Shown here: in pieces, positions 10,168 to 21,479 of the stretch
Layout: every line of letters starts with the position of its first letter
Position numbering within the stretch: the stretch's first letter is position 1
Assembly: GCF_002999335.1 (NCBI RefSeq)
Contig: NW_020312182.1
Location: forward strand, 1-52,594
Reading direction: 5' to 3'
DNA: 52,594 bases
DNA from: Cyclospora cayetanensis
Lineage: Eukaryota > Apicomplexa > Conoidasida > Eucoccidiorida > Eimeriidae
Translations under genes and position numbers: made by a program
The notes under the pieces: generated by a model
What the model saw: the letters and a program-made list of their open reading frames with translations, nothing else
Databases searched by the model: none
What the model was told of the DNA's origin: nothing

Positions 10168-12984
10168 TTAGTTAGCCTGCAGAGGCTTTCCCTTCTCATC
10201 GCCTCCTCTCCGCCGGTTGCTTACTACACAAAGCGCCTGGTGGGTGCAAAACGCCAGAGGAAGGAAGGAAAGGGCAATGCCAGTGAAGAAGACAGAATAG
10301 CAACGATAGTATAGAAAGTAGACAAAAAGTGATACCTAAAAGCACACAACCACAAACAAACAACAAATAATGGGAACCGCAAGAATGCAGAAGCTAGTGG
10401 GTTGGTTCCTTATCTATCTCATCCACCCATGAATGCAATTTGTTGCATTCCTTTATGCGCATACTTCAGCTTTGGTACAATCTCACTATAAAAAGGAGCG
10501 CCCCTAAAAACGAGATATCCGTAACCTCTTTTCGCAGCAGCCCGATGTTGGCTCTCAGCGCACGGAACCAAACAAACAAAAGACCTGCACAGGAGCACTC
10601 CGCAGCTCTACCCACATCATCAATCTTCTCTGGCGCAGAGAGAGACCAGACGTCACCCCTCTACTTCATCCTCTTTCTCTCATCTGTGTGCCTAAATGCA
10701 ACTATCCACTTTTCCCTCGCCGTCACGACCACCTAGCAATAAACCCTGCCACTGCTCTCCTTCCTCAGCATCTGTCTCTCGGTATGCTCAACAGGCTGCC
10801 GCCAAAACATCTTACCCAATAGAGGGATTCCGCCACCCACTACCGTAAACGAAACTGCGAGCCAAGTGGGAGCCTGGGTTCGATAGCACAAAAAATAAAT
10901 GCTTGCTGTGCGCTCTGTACAAAGCTGGACTTCTTGGTGCTAGCCGTCAGAAAAGAGCCACTGGAAATTGGGTATTTTGCTGGAATCAACGGTCGAGTGG
11001 CTTTGTGATACAGAGCGAACCAAGGGGTTCTTTGCTCTACTGCGAACCGACTTGACTCGCTACTGAGTAGATGCGCAGCCGCTTCTATTTCTTCTCTTAC
11101 CCTCTTGGGTGGGGCTTCAAATGTGTGCTCTAACGGGGGTAGCGCGTGGAGGGGCATCTCTGCCGGGAGAATCGGATAGCTCCTAGTAGCGCTGCCGCTG
11201 CTGCCAGAGGGCACGGTAATTTCCAGTTGTCTCAAAGGTACCGGGAAGGCTAACTCGGCGGCAAAGAGCAGCCTGAAGCACCCGCACGAAAGCGATGCAC
11301 CGACAGGCTCCATGGGTTCTGGACTGCTCGTCTTCTCGCTTAACACGATTGCGCAAGGCTGCAACAACGACCCCATTAGACGCCTTGTAAAGAGGGTATG
11401 CCTCCCCAGACAGCCTCTATAGCGGCCGTGCTGGGGGCCTGCGATAGGCCTCGAAAAGCAGAAAGAAGCCTTACTGCCTATGTGTTAGTATGGGGTCGCT
11501 TTGAGCGAGCAGCAGCTCAAAGTTGTAGATGCCAGACACGGGCAGAATCATCGCCTGCCACCACGCAGACAGACAGAGAAAGGCAATCCTACACGGACAT
11601 GGGCAAACGGGGGATCGAGAGGTGCCTGTTACACACGCACCTTTATGGACATCTACACATCTATTCAGAGGCATTAAAAATACCTGCACGCAGATTATTA
11701 TGTACGAATAAACACCAAATCACAGCGTTCTCAAGAATAAGACATACGGGACGGGGTCACAGGTCCCCCCCCCACACACAGGGGTTGCATTGATATGTAG
11801 GGAGCAACGGGCAGAAGTGCAGTGAGTGTAACAGAAATAAACCACCTTCTCGCGTGCCGCTCACAGCCGCACTTCAAAGAGAACGACACTAAAAAAGCTC
11901 TGGCTCGGCGTGCCCTATTTCCCACCCCCGAACCCGCTGCGGGCAGCTGGCTACTCCGCTGCTTGGCAGCTAGCTCCTGGGCAGTTTCAGCTAGCCGCTG
12001 ACGAGCAGTGTGGCTTACCGAGTCTCCAATCTTAAGGTCCAGCACAAGAGTATTCCTGGTGCCCTTGGTGAGGAGCCACTGAGTGAAGTCAGGCACGGCC
12101 GCAGCCAAGGTGCCTGTCGGCTTCCTGAGGGTGGCAAGGACTGCAGCCTGCGAAGACAGCAATATGCAGAGAAAGGATGCACGGACAGAATATAAAAGAT
12201 AAAGGCTGAACACACGCGGGAAGACTGCGCAAAGCGCGGCAAGAAGACTGTGCGAGCAGCAGGAAGGCAAGTAGGGAAAGGGGGGAAGACGAAGAAGCAT
12301 AAAAGAGGCGGTGCGTGTCCGACGAGGTAGACGGAAGCAGCGAGCCACAGCACCAGAAGGCAAATAGCAGGCAGCGCCGGGAGCCAGCCGATCTACAGGC
12401 GATCGCTAGAAATACATGCAGCCCGCACAGGAGGCACAAGGTGTTCGAAGACTCAAGAGGTATATACGGCAAGACGCTCGGGATGGCAACAGGGGCAGCC
12501 ACGAAAGAATTGCGAAAGCCGGCCGAGCTAAAGAGCGGCAGAAGTGGCGTGGTCGTACCTGCGAAAGCCGTCCAGCTAGCTCTGGCTTGGTTAGCTGAAT
12601 TCACACGAACAAGGGAATGGAAGCTGTAGGCGGTAGGCTGTGAAACTGGAAAGGAGAGAGAGGCAGGAGCAGCGAGGCAAGCAGGGGCCTCTAGGGGGCC
12701 AGAGCAGGCAAACGTATAGACGCACACACTACGAATGACAGAGGACAAGGAATAAGAGGAGAGACAGGAGAATACAAGAAGAAAGATCTGCCGACGGAGA
12801 GCAGCGAGGGGCCACACAAAGGCGACAGATCGGCATTAACCGCAGAGGGGAGCAGAGAAGCCGCAAACACGAAGTGCAAGGAGAGGCACGGAGGATACCA
12901 AGCAGAGAGGGGGCCACATAGTTAGCCTAGAGGGAAGATAGGCGACAGCCAGCAGATAGATAGCGTAGAAGGTGTGTGTGGATG

Positions 12985-13021
<37 letters not shown>

Positions 13022-16000
13022 CACATATATATACACAGACACACATATATACACATACACACACACACACACATACACACACACATACACACAGCTGCTT
13101 GCCTTGACTTTTATACGAAGAACCGCCGGTGCCTCGATGGGCCAGCTGTAGAACTGCCCCACAGGAATCTTTTGTTTTTGCTTGTTTCTGGTGCTTAAAG
13201 TTTGCAGGGAGATATCGGCGGAAAGAACTGGAGAGGCACCCCAGTACCTTGTGGACGCCGCCGCTGCTGTTTCTGAGGCGTCCCCCTGCAGCAGGGGCAG
13301 CAACACGCGCAAACGATTTTTTATCGTTTCCTGGATGCAAGAGATGCACGCAGTGCCAAGACCGTGGAATCGTGTATACACTATGTAGTCACATCCACTT
13401 CGCCCTCCCCGCCTTCAAACAAAACCACCAGAAATGCATCAACACCCCCAAGGGTGCAGATATGTATGCGGTTTCACAAGGACAGATCCATGATTAGCTT
13501 CGAACCTAGGAGTGCGTCTACTATGACTTTTGAGACTCATGCATATGGTCGCCTGACTCGCCACACAAACGCGCTGTATGGACACACGAGAAGCTACAAG
13601 GCGACTGAGCGCGCCGCACGCTGCCCCCCCTGTAGCCGTGTCGATTGGACCCTACCCACGCAGGCATGTGTCTAATGAGAGGTCGCGGGAAAAGAGCCAT
13701 GGATTCGATACAGACGCGCGCTTCACAGAGCAGACAGGCTGCTGGACTGTGCAGTGGTGGTTGTGAGTGCTTCATGCGTGACCAACCAGGACAGAAGGAA
13801 GAGAGACCCCAACAGTATTCGCTTTGAATAAGGGGCGGCCCTCTCCCTGTCCTCTGTTTGGGGAAATTCGACTCCCAAGGTAGATTCAAACGCCTAGACA
13901 CAAGCGGCTAAATGTAGGCGCAGACTCTGTATCCCTGACGATTTACTGTGGCTTGGTAGGAGACATCTAAACCAGAGCAACGCTGCCCTGGCCAGTAGCG
14001 TGAAGGCGTTGCCTCACCGCTTTCGTGGGTTTAAAAAGCAGCAATTGCTGGTCACCGTGGCGCAGTGCAAACTGCACGGATCTGGAGCTTTTAAGCGCTG
14101 TTTCTTCTGGTACGAAGAGACAGGGGTTGTCCTTCGAACGGCTGAAACCCACCTGCGGGAGAAAGAGAGAGAGAGAGAGAGAAATCTTTGGCCAGTTCAG
14201 CTTAGAAGAGGGAGGCTCTACGGTCTTGCAGTCGGAAGGAGAGAGAACCCCACGGGAAACCAGGTGGCTCGCTGCAAAGCTGCACCAACCGTGCGGGGGG
14301 GGAGCACTGCTGCTTTCGCGATAGACTCGCAGGGAAGTCTATGTGCAGGAGGCTGAAACTTGGAGGTGAAAGGCCGCTCCGGACGGCCCCCAAGAGACTC
14401 AGCGGGGGAAGCGGGGGAAGCGGGGAGAGAGACAGAGAGAAAGAGAGAGAGAAAGAGAAACAAAGAGAGAAAGAGAGAAAGAGAGAGACACAGAGACAGA
14501 GAGAGAGAGAAGAAAAAAACAAGTCTATGACAACAGGCTCTCTGTGCTGCCGAGATCTAGAAAACGCAGATATTCAGTCGGCTTGAGGAGGGGCAAAAAG
14601 GGGAGGTGGGGCAGCGGAAGGAGTCTGCTATGAGGCGTTTACGGACCGTTTGATCCTCGCCTTGGTTCGCTTTGACCAGCAGCAGCAGCTGTGCGTCCTC
14701 CGGCAAGCTCCACCCCAGCAGGCCGCAAAGCTTCACCGCCTTTTCTCCGGATGTGATTTCAGCGGCAAAGGCTCCAGCCTCCGCAGCTGCTAGAACGGCT
14801 TCCAAGTGCGCATGCACACCCGAGGGAAGGGGGCCTGAGAAGGCGGAGAAGCTGTTGAGCTCTGCTGCCAAGACTCCTACTCCAGCGGCTAGAAGCGCGT
14901 TTTCTGCTCCCGCCGAGGAGAGAGTCACGGGAGAGACTGATGCGGCCCTGCGCGCAGCAGCGCCAACACATTCAAAAACGTGGACGGTGGAGGCACCAAG
15001 AAGGAGCAGTTCCCACCCTCAACAAAGAAACCCAGCAGACGGACAGGCAGGCAGGCAGGCAGACGGACAGGCGGTCTGCCTGCCTGCTGAGTTTCTCTGT
15101 TGAATTGCCTGAAGACATACGCAAAGAAGGCTCTTAGCAACAGCGACACCGCTCGCGAGCGTGCAGGGAGTGCCCTTGACGATAAGGCAGCGCGGAGCTG
15201 CCTGTACACCTCCTCTAGCGCTGCAAGGGGATCCTCCAGCAGGGGCAGACCCCCGTAAAGCAATAGGGCAGCCGCTTCTGAACCTGCGGCACAAAAGCGA
15301 TCACAGAGTGCGAGTCCACGCGAGGCGTTGAAAGGGGAAGCGCTCTGCTCGCTGCTCTCCCCCCTCCCTCCTCAGCCTGCCAGCGACTGGCAGCTTTACG
15401 GCCAAACGTCGCGTTCAAGACGCGCGGGAGCAACAGCAGCAGCAGCGGCAGACACAACAGGACGGCCTCAGCACCCATGAAAGTCTCTGCAGCGACAACG
15501 GCGGCTGCCGCCCTCTCCTGCCCCTCTGCCTCCCCTCGTTCCCCCTTCCTCTTCCCCCTTCCCTCCCCCTGCCTCCCCGCTCACCTGGAGGGAGCTGCCT
15601 CGAATTTTCCACGAGCTGCTTGCCCTTCCGCTGCGCCATTTGGCCGTTGACTCCAAACTGCACTTGCGCTGCAGCCACCAGCGTTGCATTCGCTGACTCC
15701 CCTGCAGTCACAGCCGCTGCAGTAGCAGCCGCAGCTGCCCACAGCGCCGCCGCCGCTGCCTCCGTCTTCTGGAGGGGACGGCTAACAGCTTCCACGAAGA
15801 GAGGTCTTAAGCCCTGCAGTGTAACACGCGGCAGCAGCAGAAGCAAAACGTTCCCAACTGTCCACGCATCTCCTCTCCCCCCACTGCATCCCACCGCCTT
15901 CCAACGCTACGTCTGGTGCTGCCTTCGGCGCTCCCTGCACAGTGTGCACCCAATGCATCTAAGCTCCCACGTCCCTTTCCTTATCTTTCCCTTTTCTTTT

Positions 16001-17552
16001 CTTTCCCTTTTCTTTTCTTTCCCTTTTCTTTTCTTTCCCTTTTCTTTGCCTTCCCTCCCTGTGAAAACTCAGAAAACCGCCAAATTATGGCAGCCAGCCA
16101 CCTCTGTATCTCCATTCTCGGCACACAGCCCCTTACTGCTGTTACTGCCCAGCTCCCTTTCTCCCTCCCGCCTTCCCTGCTCCCTGCTGCTGATTTTTGC
16201 ATTGTGCAGCTTGCGCGTCTTTTTCGGTGGTACGGTAGTGGCGGCTAGGAGACTAAGGGGCGTCACAGGAGCAACATCGTCCAGGCAAGAGACAGCGAAA
16301 GAGAAGCGGATAAAAGGAACGAAGCGAATATGTCCTAACAGCAGCCACCTGGGGGCTGTTGCAGGGACCCGCGCATGCCCGACGCGCCTCGTGACACGCT
16401 AGCGGCCACTTTAGTAGAGCAGCTTTAAACTAGCAGCATCAGCAGCAGCAACAGCAGCATCAGCAGCAGTAGCAGCATCATCAGCAGCAGCATCATCAGC
16501 AGCAGTAGCAGCATCATCAGCAGCAGCATCATCAGCAGCAGTAGCTGCAGTGTCGACAGCAGCCCTCTAGACCCTTTTCCGGCATCCTAGAGGCGGATCT
16601 CGGAAGGGCAGATAGACGAAGAAGAAGGAGCGTGGCAGGCTGGCGGCACTCTTTGGCAGATTACACGAACCGTTTGAAGCTGCAGATGTAGCGTGCCAGA
16701 GCAGCCCGCTGCGGCTGCTGTTTGAAGTAAGTCCCATAAGACGCGTATTTCTTCTAGCGGTAGCTCTTGCGCCTCCTGCTGCCGCTGGTGAGGCGCTTGC
16801 TGCAGGAGACTGGAGAGGTGCTGCTGCTCCCACTGCTGCAGCTGCTTTTCCACCGCTGTGCAGATGCGCTCGCGGTAGTCCACAGCCTGTTGCAAGGGGG
16901 GCCCTTCTGCAGCCTTCAAGTGGAGGAGAGCAAAGGCGTGCATCTCCGGAGCCGTCTGAGGCGGCTGCACGTGAAGGGGCAGACAGCGCAAGACGCGCAA
17001 CAGCAGTCCTTGAAAAGTGGCATCGCCACAAAAGGCGCAAGTGCATCGCAATCGCCCCTTTCCCCCATTCCCCCCCACACACATGCATGTGCAGCGCCTT
17101 AGCCCAGGGCCCCTGGGGTAGACAGACTCGTTTCTCGCAGCGGCAGCAGCGGCAACAACCTGGCTAGACAGCGTTAGCATCGCCAGCGTGTTACGCTGGG
17201 AAGCGTTCTGCCCGCAAACTAAGCATTTGAGGCCTCGCGGTGATGCCTCCTCTGCCACCATGAATAGCGCCACACATCTGGAGCCTGGGAAAGCGACGGC
17301 GGCAGGCGCTCAAGGGCTTTCTTTCTGAGCATGCAGCAGCGTTTGCAGAAGATCCTGTGGCTGTAGCGGGGAGAGCGTGCGAGGCCTGTCGGAGGCAGCA
17401 GGCTGACGTACCCCCCAGAGAGCCATGCGCGCCTTCAGAGAGGCCACGTCCACGGAGACACGCGTCTGGAAGGGGCTGCGCAGACTCCTGGGAGCTGTGG
17501 TGTCTGCTGCTGCTGCGCACTGCAGCAGCAGCGGCGCCAAGAACCACTTCAT
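10168..17552 (-). CDS. RPN2: Ribophorin II (RPN2/Swp1), oligosaccharyltransferase subunit
   Basis: An ER-membrane subunit of the complex that N-glycosylates nascent proteins. Exon 1 (17552-17412) begins MKWFLAPLLLQCAAAA, a signal peptide, then a DVASLKARM helix. Later exons: at least one at about 17.0-17.3 kb with unsettled joints, 17008-16671, 15813-15585, 15283-15109, 14947-14647, 14152-14018, 13285-13103, 12147-12019, 11554-11475, 11383-11101, 10584-10487 and 10335-10168. Phases agree at every joint from 17008 to 11101. The N-terminal exons are Ala/Leu-rich helical sequence. Recognition rests on the C-terminal half: LVLDLKIGDS, then VSGIYNFELLLAQSDPIL, then PPLEHTFEAPPKR, then FVWFRALRANI and a last membrane span, in the same order as human RPN2. 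The exon with the first membrane span (between 11101 and 10584) was not found. Two introns use GC donors. Exons are interleaved with repeats. Confidence 0.8.
12971..13093. repeat. (TA)n and (CA)n microsatellite in a ribophorin II intron
   Basis: A pure TA run at about 12988-13018 is followed by CACACATATATA and CACACACATAC units up to the exon edge. In the transcript (minus strand) this is a UG-rich and then UA-rich repeat that begins within about 10 nt of the GC donor at 13102. Confidence 0.95.
14159..14515. repeat. GA-rich low-complexity tracts in a ribophorin II intron
   Basis: GAGAGAGAGA runs occur at about 14161-14182 and again, longer and interrupted by A and CA, at about 14425-14512. 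They lie in the intron between the exons at 14947-14647 and 14152-14018. In the transcript they are CU-rich, and the first sits right before the acceptor at 14153, where it can serve as the polypyrimidine tract. Confidence 0.85.
15020..15102. repeat. Inverted repeat with GGCA units, hairpin at a GC splice donor
   Basis: The left arm begins CAACAAAGAAACCCAGCA at 15020. The reverse complement of the right arm, which ends at 15102, begins CAACAGAGAAACTCAGCA. The first 18 positions match at 16 sites, and both arms continue into GGCAGGCAGAC. The loop side contains GGCA/GGACAGGC repeats. On the transcript strand the structure starts six bases after the donor of the exon at 15283-15109. Confidence 0.85.
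15985..16047. repeat. 16-bp tandem repeat, four copies
   Basis: The unit CTTTCCCTTTTCTTTT is repeated about four times without visible change. It lies in the ribophorin II intron between the exons at 16671 and 15813, and is purine-rich on the transcript strand. Confidence 0.95.
16435..16547. repeat. CAG/CAT trinucleotide repeat in a ribophorin II intron
   Basis: An array of AGCAGCATCATCAGC-like units with occasional GTA and ACA changes, downstream of the exon ending at 16671. The same CAG/CAT mixture occurs at 2507-2670. Confidence 0.9.
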
Positions 17553-17988
17553 TTCAGACGCAAGGCACTGCCGCGCTGTAGGGGATCGTTGGCTTGGTCG
17601 GCGAAGAGACAAGAAGCCCTAGGCGCCAACGCCGCAAACCATCGGGGGCAGCCTGTGGACAGGCAACAAGAGCCTCGGCTGTACGGACAGGAGACCCCCA
17701 GCAGCTCCTCGCCCTTCAGTGTCGCTTGTCTTCCCTTTCAAAACTAAACACGACGATGAAAACAACAGCTGAGACCAAATAAATTCTTCCCAGAAGGAGG
17801 GAGAGCTGTGCAACGCGCCTCTCGAGGGGGGACTGGCCCCTTCCTGGGGGCCTCGTTGCGAGGGGCCCCCGCGCGGGAGGGTGGGCCCCCCGCGGGCTGG
17901 TGTGGCACTGGCCAGACGATCATGATATTGGCATTCGTCTGACAGCTTTTGGAGCCTTTTTTATTCGACGGAAGGCGACCAGCGGGGC

Positions 17989-18386
17989 ATGCGTCTGCTC
18001 GTCGCCAGCGAAGACTTGTGGGCCCAACACAGTTGCAAAGAGATGTGTTTCCGGCATGTCTGTACAGCTGAAGGTCACGAGTTTTCTGCACACACACCTG
18101 AGGTCCAGGAACGCGTGGCGGGGCTTTAGGCTAGAGTACTGATAAGTTGCAACGCGCGTAGTTTGATGAGGGCTGCACTGTTGTACGAGCACCCCCTGTA
18201 GCGTACACTGCATGCAGCAGCACAGAGACTATGTTATACTTCAAGACTCGCATTCCGGCCACACCTCTCGAGGCGATGCTCCATACCCCTGGAAGTCCAT
18301 GGAGGCACCCGCGCCTTGAGGCCTTGTTCGGGATGCAGCCCGACGGCTCTGCCTTGAAGGGCAACAAGCTCACGCCCACCATCTGA
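17989..18386 (+). CDS. Tentative small gene, C-terminal exons, unidentified
   Basis: The stronger part is the last exon, about 18226-18386. It reads MLYFKTRIPATPLEAMLHTP and then a stretch ending KGNKLTPTI before a TGA. Its codons have strongly G/C-rich third positions, unlike the flanking DNA. Upstream at 17989 an open frame begins MRLLVASEDLWAQHSCKEMC. A GAAG|GTCACG donor at about 18080 and a CACAG acceptor would join the two in phase. I do not recognise the protein. It would be divergent from ribophorin II (start at 17552), and its true 5' end may lie at 17.6-17.9 kb. The first exon is weak. Confidence 0.35.
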
Positions 18387-21300
18387 CGTCGCGTACTCGC
18401 AATAAATCCATAGGTTGGCTAAGTATCATCAGCGAGCCGGCACAACAAATTAGAACAGCCCTACAAGCGGCACCCTCGACCCCTACTAGCCTTTAGCTTC
18501 GTGAATAGGGAATATCTTCCAGCGAGTGCGAGCTCGCAGAACGCCAGTGTCACGCGCTGTCAACCTTCACATATCCTATCTCTCTAGTCTTCGGATGTCT
18601 TGACTCACAATATCCACGTAAACGTCTTCACGCAGTAGACTCACGCAGGCTCAAATGAGCACCGCGCGCGCACCCACTCTGGAGGTGCAGCTGGTTGCAT
18701 CCCTTCTCCCCTTACTGTGCAGCCTAAGACCCTTAAACTTCAGGACGATGGCTGAGACACTGGTTTCATCATAAAGCTAGAGGACTGCTCTACCTTCGGA
18801 AACATGTCCCTGCTTTCTTGTAGCCAGTCACCGTGGAGGACCTCCGGGTGAAGCTGCATGTTGAGCATGGTCGGGCGTAGGGCTGCTGCGGTTTTTATAG
18901 TTGAAATACTCGGGCCGTGAAAGGGCATCGGACTCAGCATGCTGTTGCGAAAAAGCGCCAAACGGTCACTGTTCAGCACAAGGAATCAAGGATAGAGCCA
19001 CCAAGCTCTTTTCCCAACGACGAAAGCGTCTATTTCTAGAAGCACGTCAACCCTCTGTTTAGTCCCATCAAAGGTCTCCGTTTGTAGAGGATTAAGTCTT
19101 GCTTTAGTACAAACTTAATAGGGTGTTATCGAATACCCTCAAAAGAAAGTTCGCTCGTTCCCCTGCCAGCGCCATCCAAAGCTCCCCACATGAGAGGAGA
19201 AGTACAGGTAGGTCACGCGTCCTACATGCACCCTCTTGACACTCCAAACATTCACAGCTAGCTGCACATAGCCTCTAGTGCACATGCACAAAGTATCGCG
19301 TCTTCTTTTTCGAGGTAGCAGTACTGCAATAAATAAGGTCAACGCGCACAGAAACCATTCTGTGAAATCTCTACTGAACCTCTGTTGAGGTTCAATCCTG
19401 TGGCAGCAAGTCTTGAGTGCAGCTAAGCCTGCTACAGGAACGGGCACAGACCCAGCATGTGGAGAAAGGAGAATGCACAAAGTGCAATTGACTCCTTCTT
19501 TTAGGACACCGTAGATCTGAGGAGTACAGAACCAGCCGGGAGAACGCGAACGCCGCTGCCTTCAGCTCTCCTGCCACAAACTGGCAGCCATGATACCGAC
19601 AGAAACACGTAAGAGACTTCTCATAGGACTCTATAAATGCAGTCTCTGCAGACCCTTCTCACTGTGTACGAAAGAGGAAAAGCACCGCAGGAATGCAGGA
19701 AATTGCAGACTAATGTCAGGCACACAGCCATATGCACAGCTAGCTCAGCGCAAAATAAAACGCCAGATTAGTTTGGCTGTATATAGCCAGGCTATATTTT
19801 CGCACATTCCACCGCTGTAGTTATGTGCAATCAAGAGCTAGTAGAGCGCTGGCCACTACTTGATAAACTTTCGTATATGCATTTCATTGAAAAGTAGATT
19901 TAACGCAGTGCAACAAGGGTCAGCATTGTGTGTATGTATGTTCGCCATAGGCTGCTGCTATATGCACCAGTATGAGCAGGCATGCCGGGGGTGTGCTTGT
20001 GGAGGAGGTAGCAAAACGGCTGATCCCCTAGCACTGCCTCTCGCTCCCCTCATGCGGCGACCAGGGTAGGTGAGGGCACGGGGAGAAGAAAGCTCTATTG
20101 AAGCGACTAATTGACAGCTTTATTAAGCTCTGTAATGGGTGCTGGCTATAGAAAGCCTTTCTATGGAGGCCCCAGTACCCGCAGAGCGTTGCAAACGCAG
20201 AGTGCTCTTCGCGCCACGCAAAGGATGCACCACTGCAATGAAGTTCGCAGCACGCCTTCAGCTCTAGCAGACCGTCACAAACACCAAAAAGTGCACGGGA
20301 AGGCATACTCGTGGCTTAGCAACAGCTCAACCCAAAATATATAGAGTCAAGAGAAACGGGGAAGCGGCAGAGCTTGGCTCAGCTCATTAGCACCGGGCTG
20401 CACACTTCTGTCGCTAAAGCGAAAGAAAGAACCTCGGCGGTGCGCGCTTTGGTTTGGGGAGCTGAGTCTGCCCTCTTTACCAGGAGCTAAACTCCGTCGG
20501 AAAAGTTGCAGCAACAAATAAAGCCCTAGGGCGCCCTTCTCTCCCAGCCTTTAGGCAGTCCACATGTGCTCAATTCCAGCGAAGAGGAAACGCACTTGCG
20601 TCTCCCCTGCAACCAGTCAACCTAAAAAACCCTAAACCCCATCTTTCACACATGAACCTGTGCATGTTGAAACGCCCAAGAAGACTGACTTTTAGCGTTC
20701 GGGCCATCTGCCTGATTCGAATTTATGTACTCATTACGCATTCTGATCATGTCCTCACGCTGCAACCACGCTCTGCGCTTCGCTCTCTGCACGCAGGCGA
20801 GAGGCGCAACTATTTTTTGCATGCAGCAGCCAGCCCCTCTCTCTGGCGAGCAGTGCCGAGCACTGACCCCTGGTCCTGGGCCCCTAGGTCCGGAGTTCAA
20901 ATCTAAGAAACAGACATTCTTGAGCTAGAAAGGAAACCGTACCCCTTTATCCTGCCGAAGAGGCACCCCTTCCTCTGCAATGGCCCTGGTGAGCTCTGTG
21001 TGCTGCCGCTACGAGACACTGGATTTGCTCGGCTCGCGTTCTAGCTGTACGAAAGTGATTCTCATCCCTCGTATATGATTCAAAGAATCAAAAGGACCCA
21101 CATGACGCTCAAGCAGGGCCCGCATGGGGATAAAGCGCGGCAGCAGCAGTCAGGTTCTTGCAAGCTCTGGACGGAAGCTCCTCTCAGGGAAAACTTTTGG
21201 CGCATAAGCGGCAATTGAAAGAGTCTTTGCAAATGGCAGTGCAGAGAGCAGGGGCCGGGAGCTGAGGCACGGAGGGTGTACAGGCGAAGAGGCAAATTTT

Positions 21301-21479
21301 AGGGCTCTCGTTGCGTGCGCCTTCGCTCGAGTGTTTCCACGTGTTTGCATGCGTCTGCATTTGGTGTCTGTGCCCTTGTTTTGGCGTACTTGCTGTCCCT
21401 TCGCGTTGCGTGGCCTTACCTTTAAAATTCTGTGGCTGAACAGCTTTTCCTCATCGGCTGTGTGTGCGCGCTGTCTATC
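18387..21479. other. Gene-poor stretch
   Basis: No convincing exon, RNA gene or mobile element. CAG repeats nearly vanish here. There is an isolated AAACCCTAAACCCC near 20628, too short to call telomere-like. A segment at 19245-19295 resembles one at 42061-42105 (listed separately). Confidence 0.45.
19245..19295. repeat. Short dispersed repeat, copy 1
   Basis: The segment contains ACATTCACAGCTAGCTGC followed by CATAGCCTCTAG. A closely similar segment lies at 42061-42105 in the same orientation. About 40 positions align by eye with roughly one in four changed. It may be a remnant of a dispersed element. Confidence 0.4.

Noticed and set aside
12089..12817. Long minus-strand open frame of 242 codons
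   Set aside because: It overlaps the ribophorin II exon at 12147-12019 in a different frame and is otherwise intronic; the phase-matched exon explains the region.
20621..20645. AAACCCTAAACCCC, possible interstitial telomere repeat
   Set aside because: Fewer than two clean TTTAGGG units; short matches like this are expected by chance.
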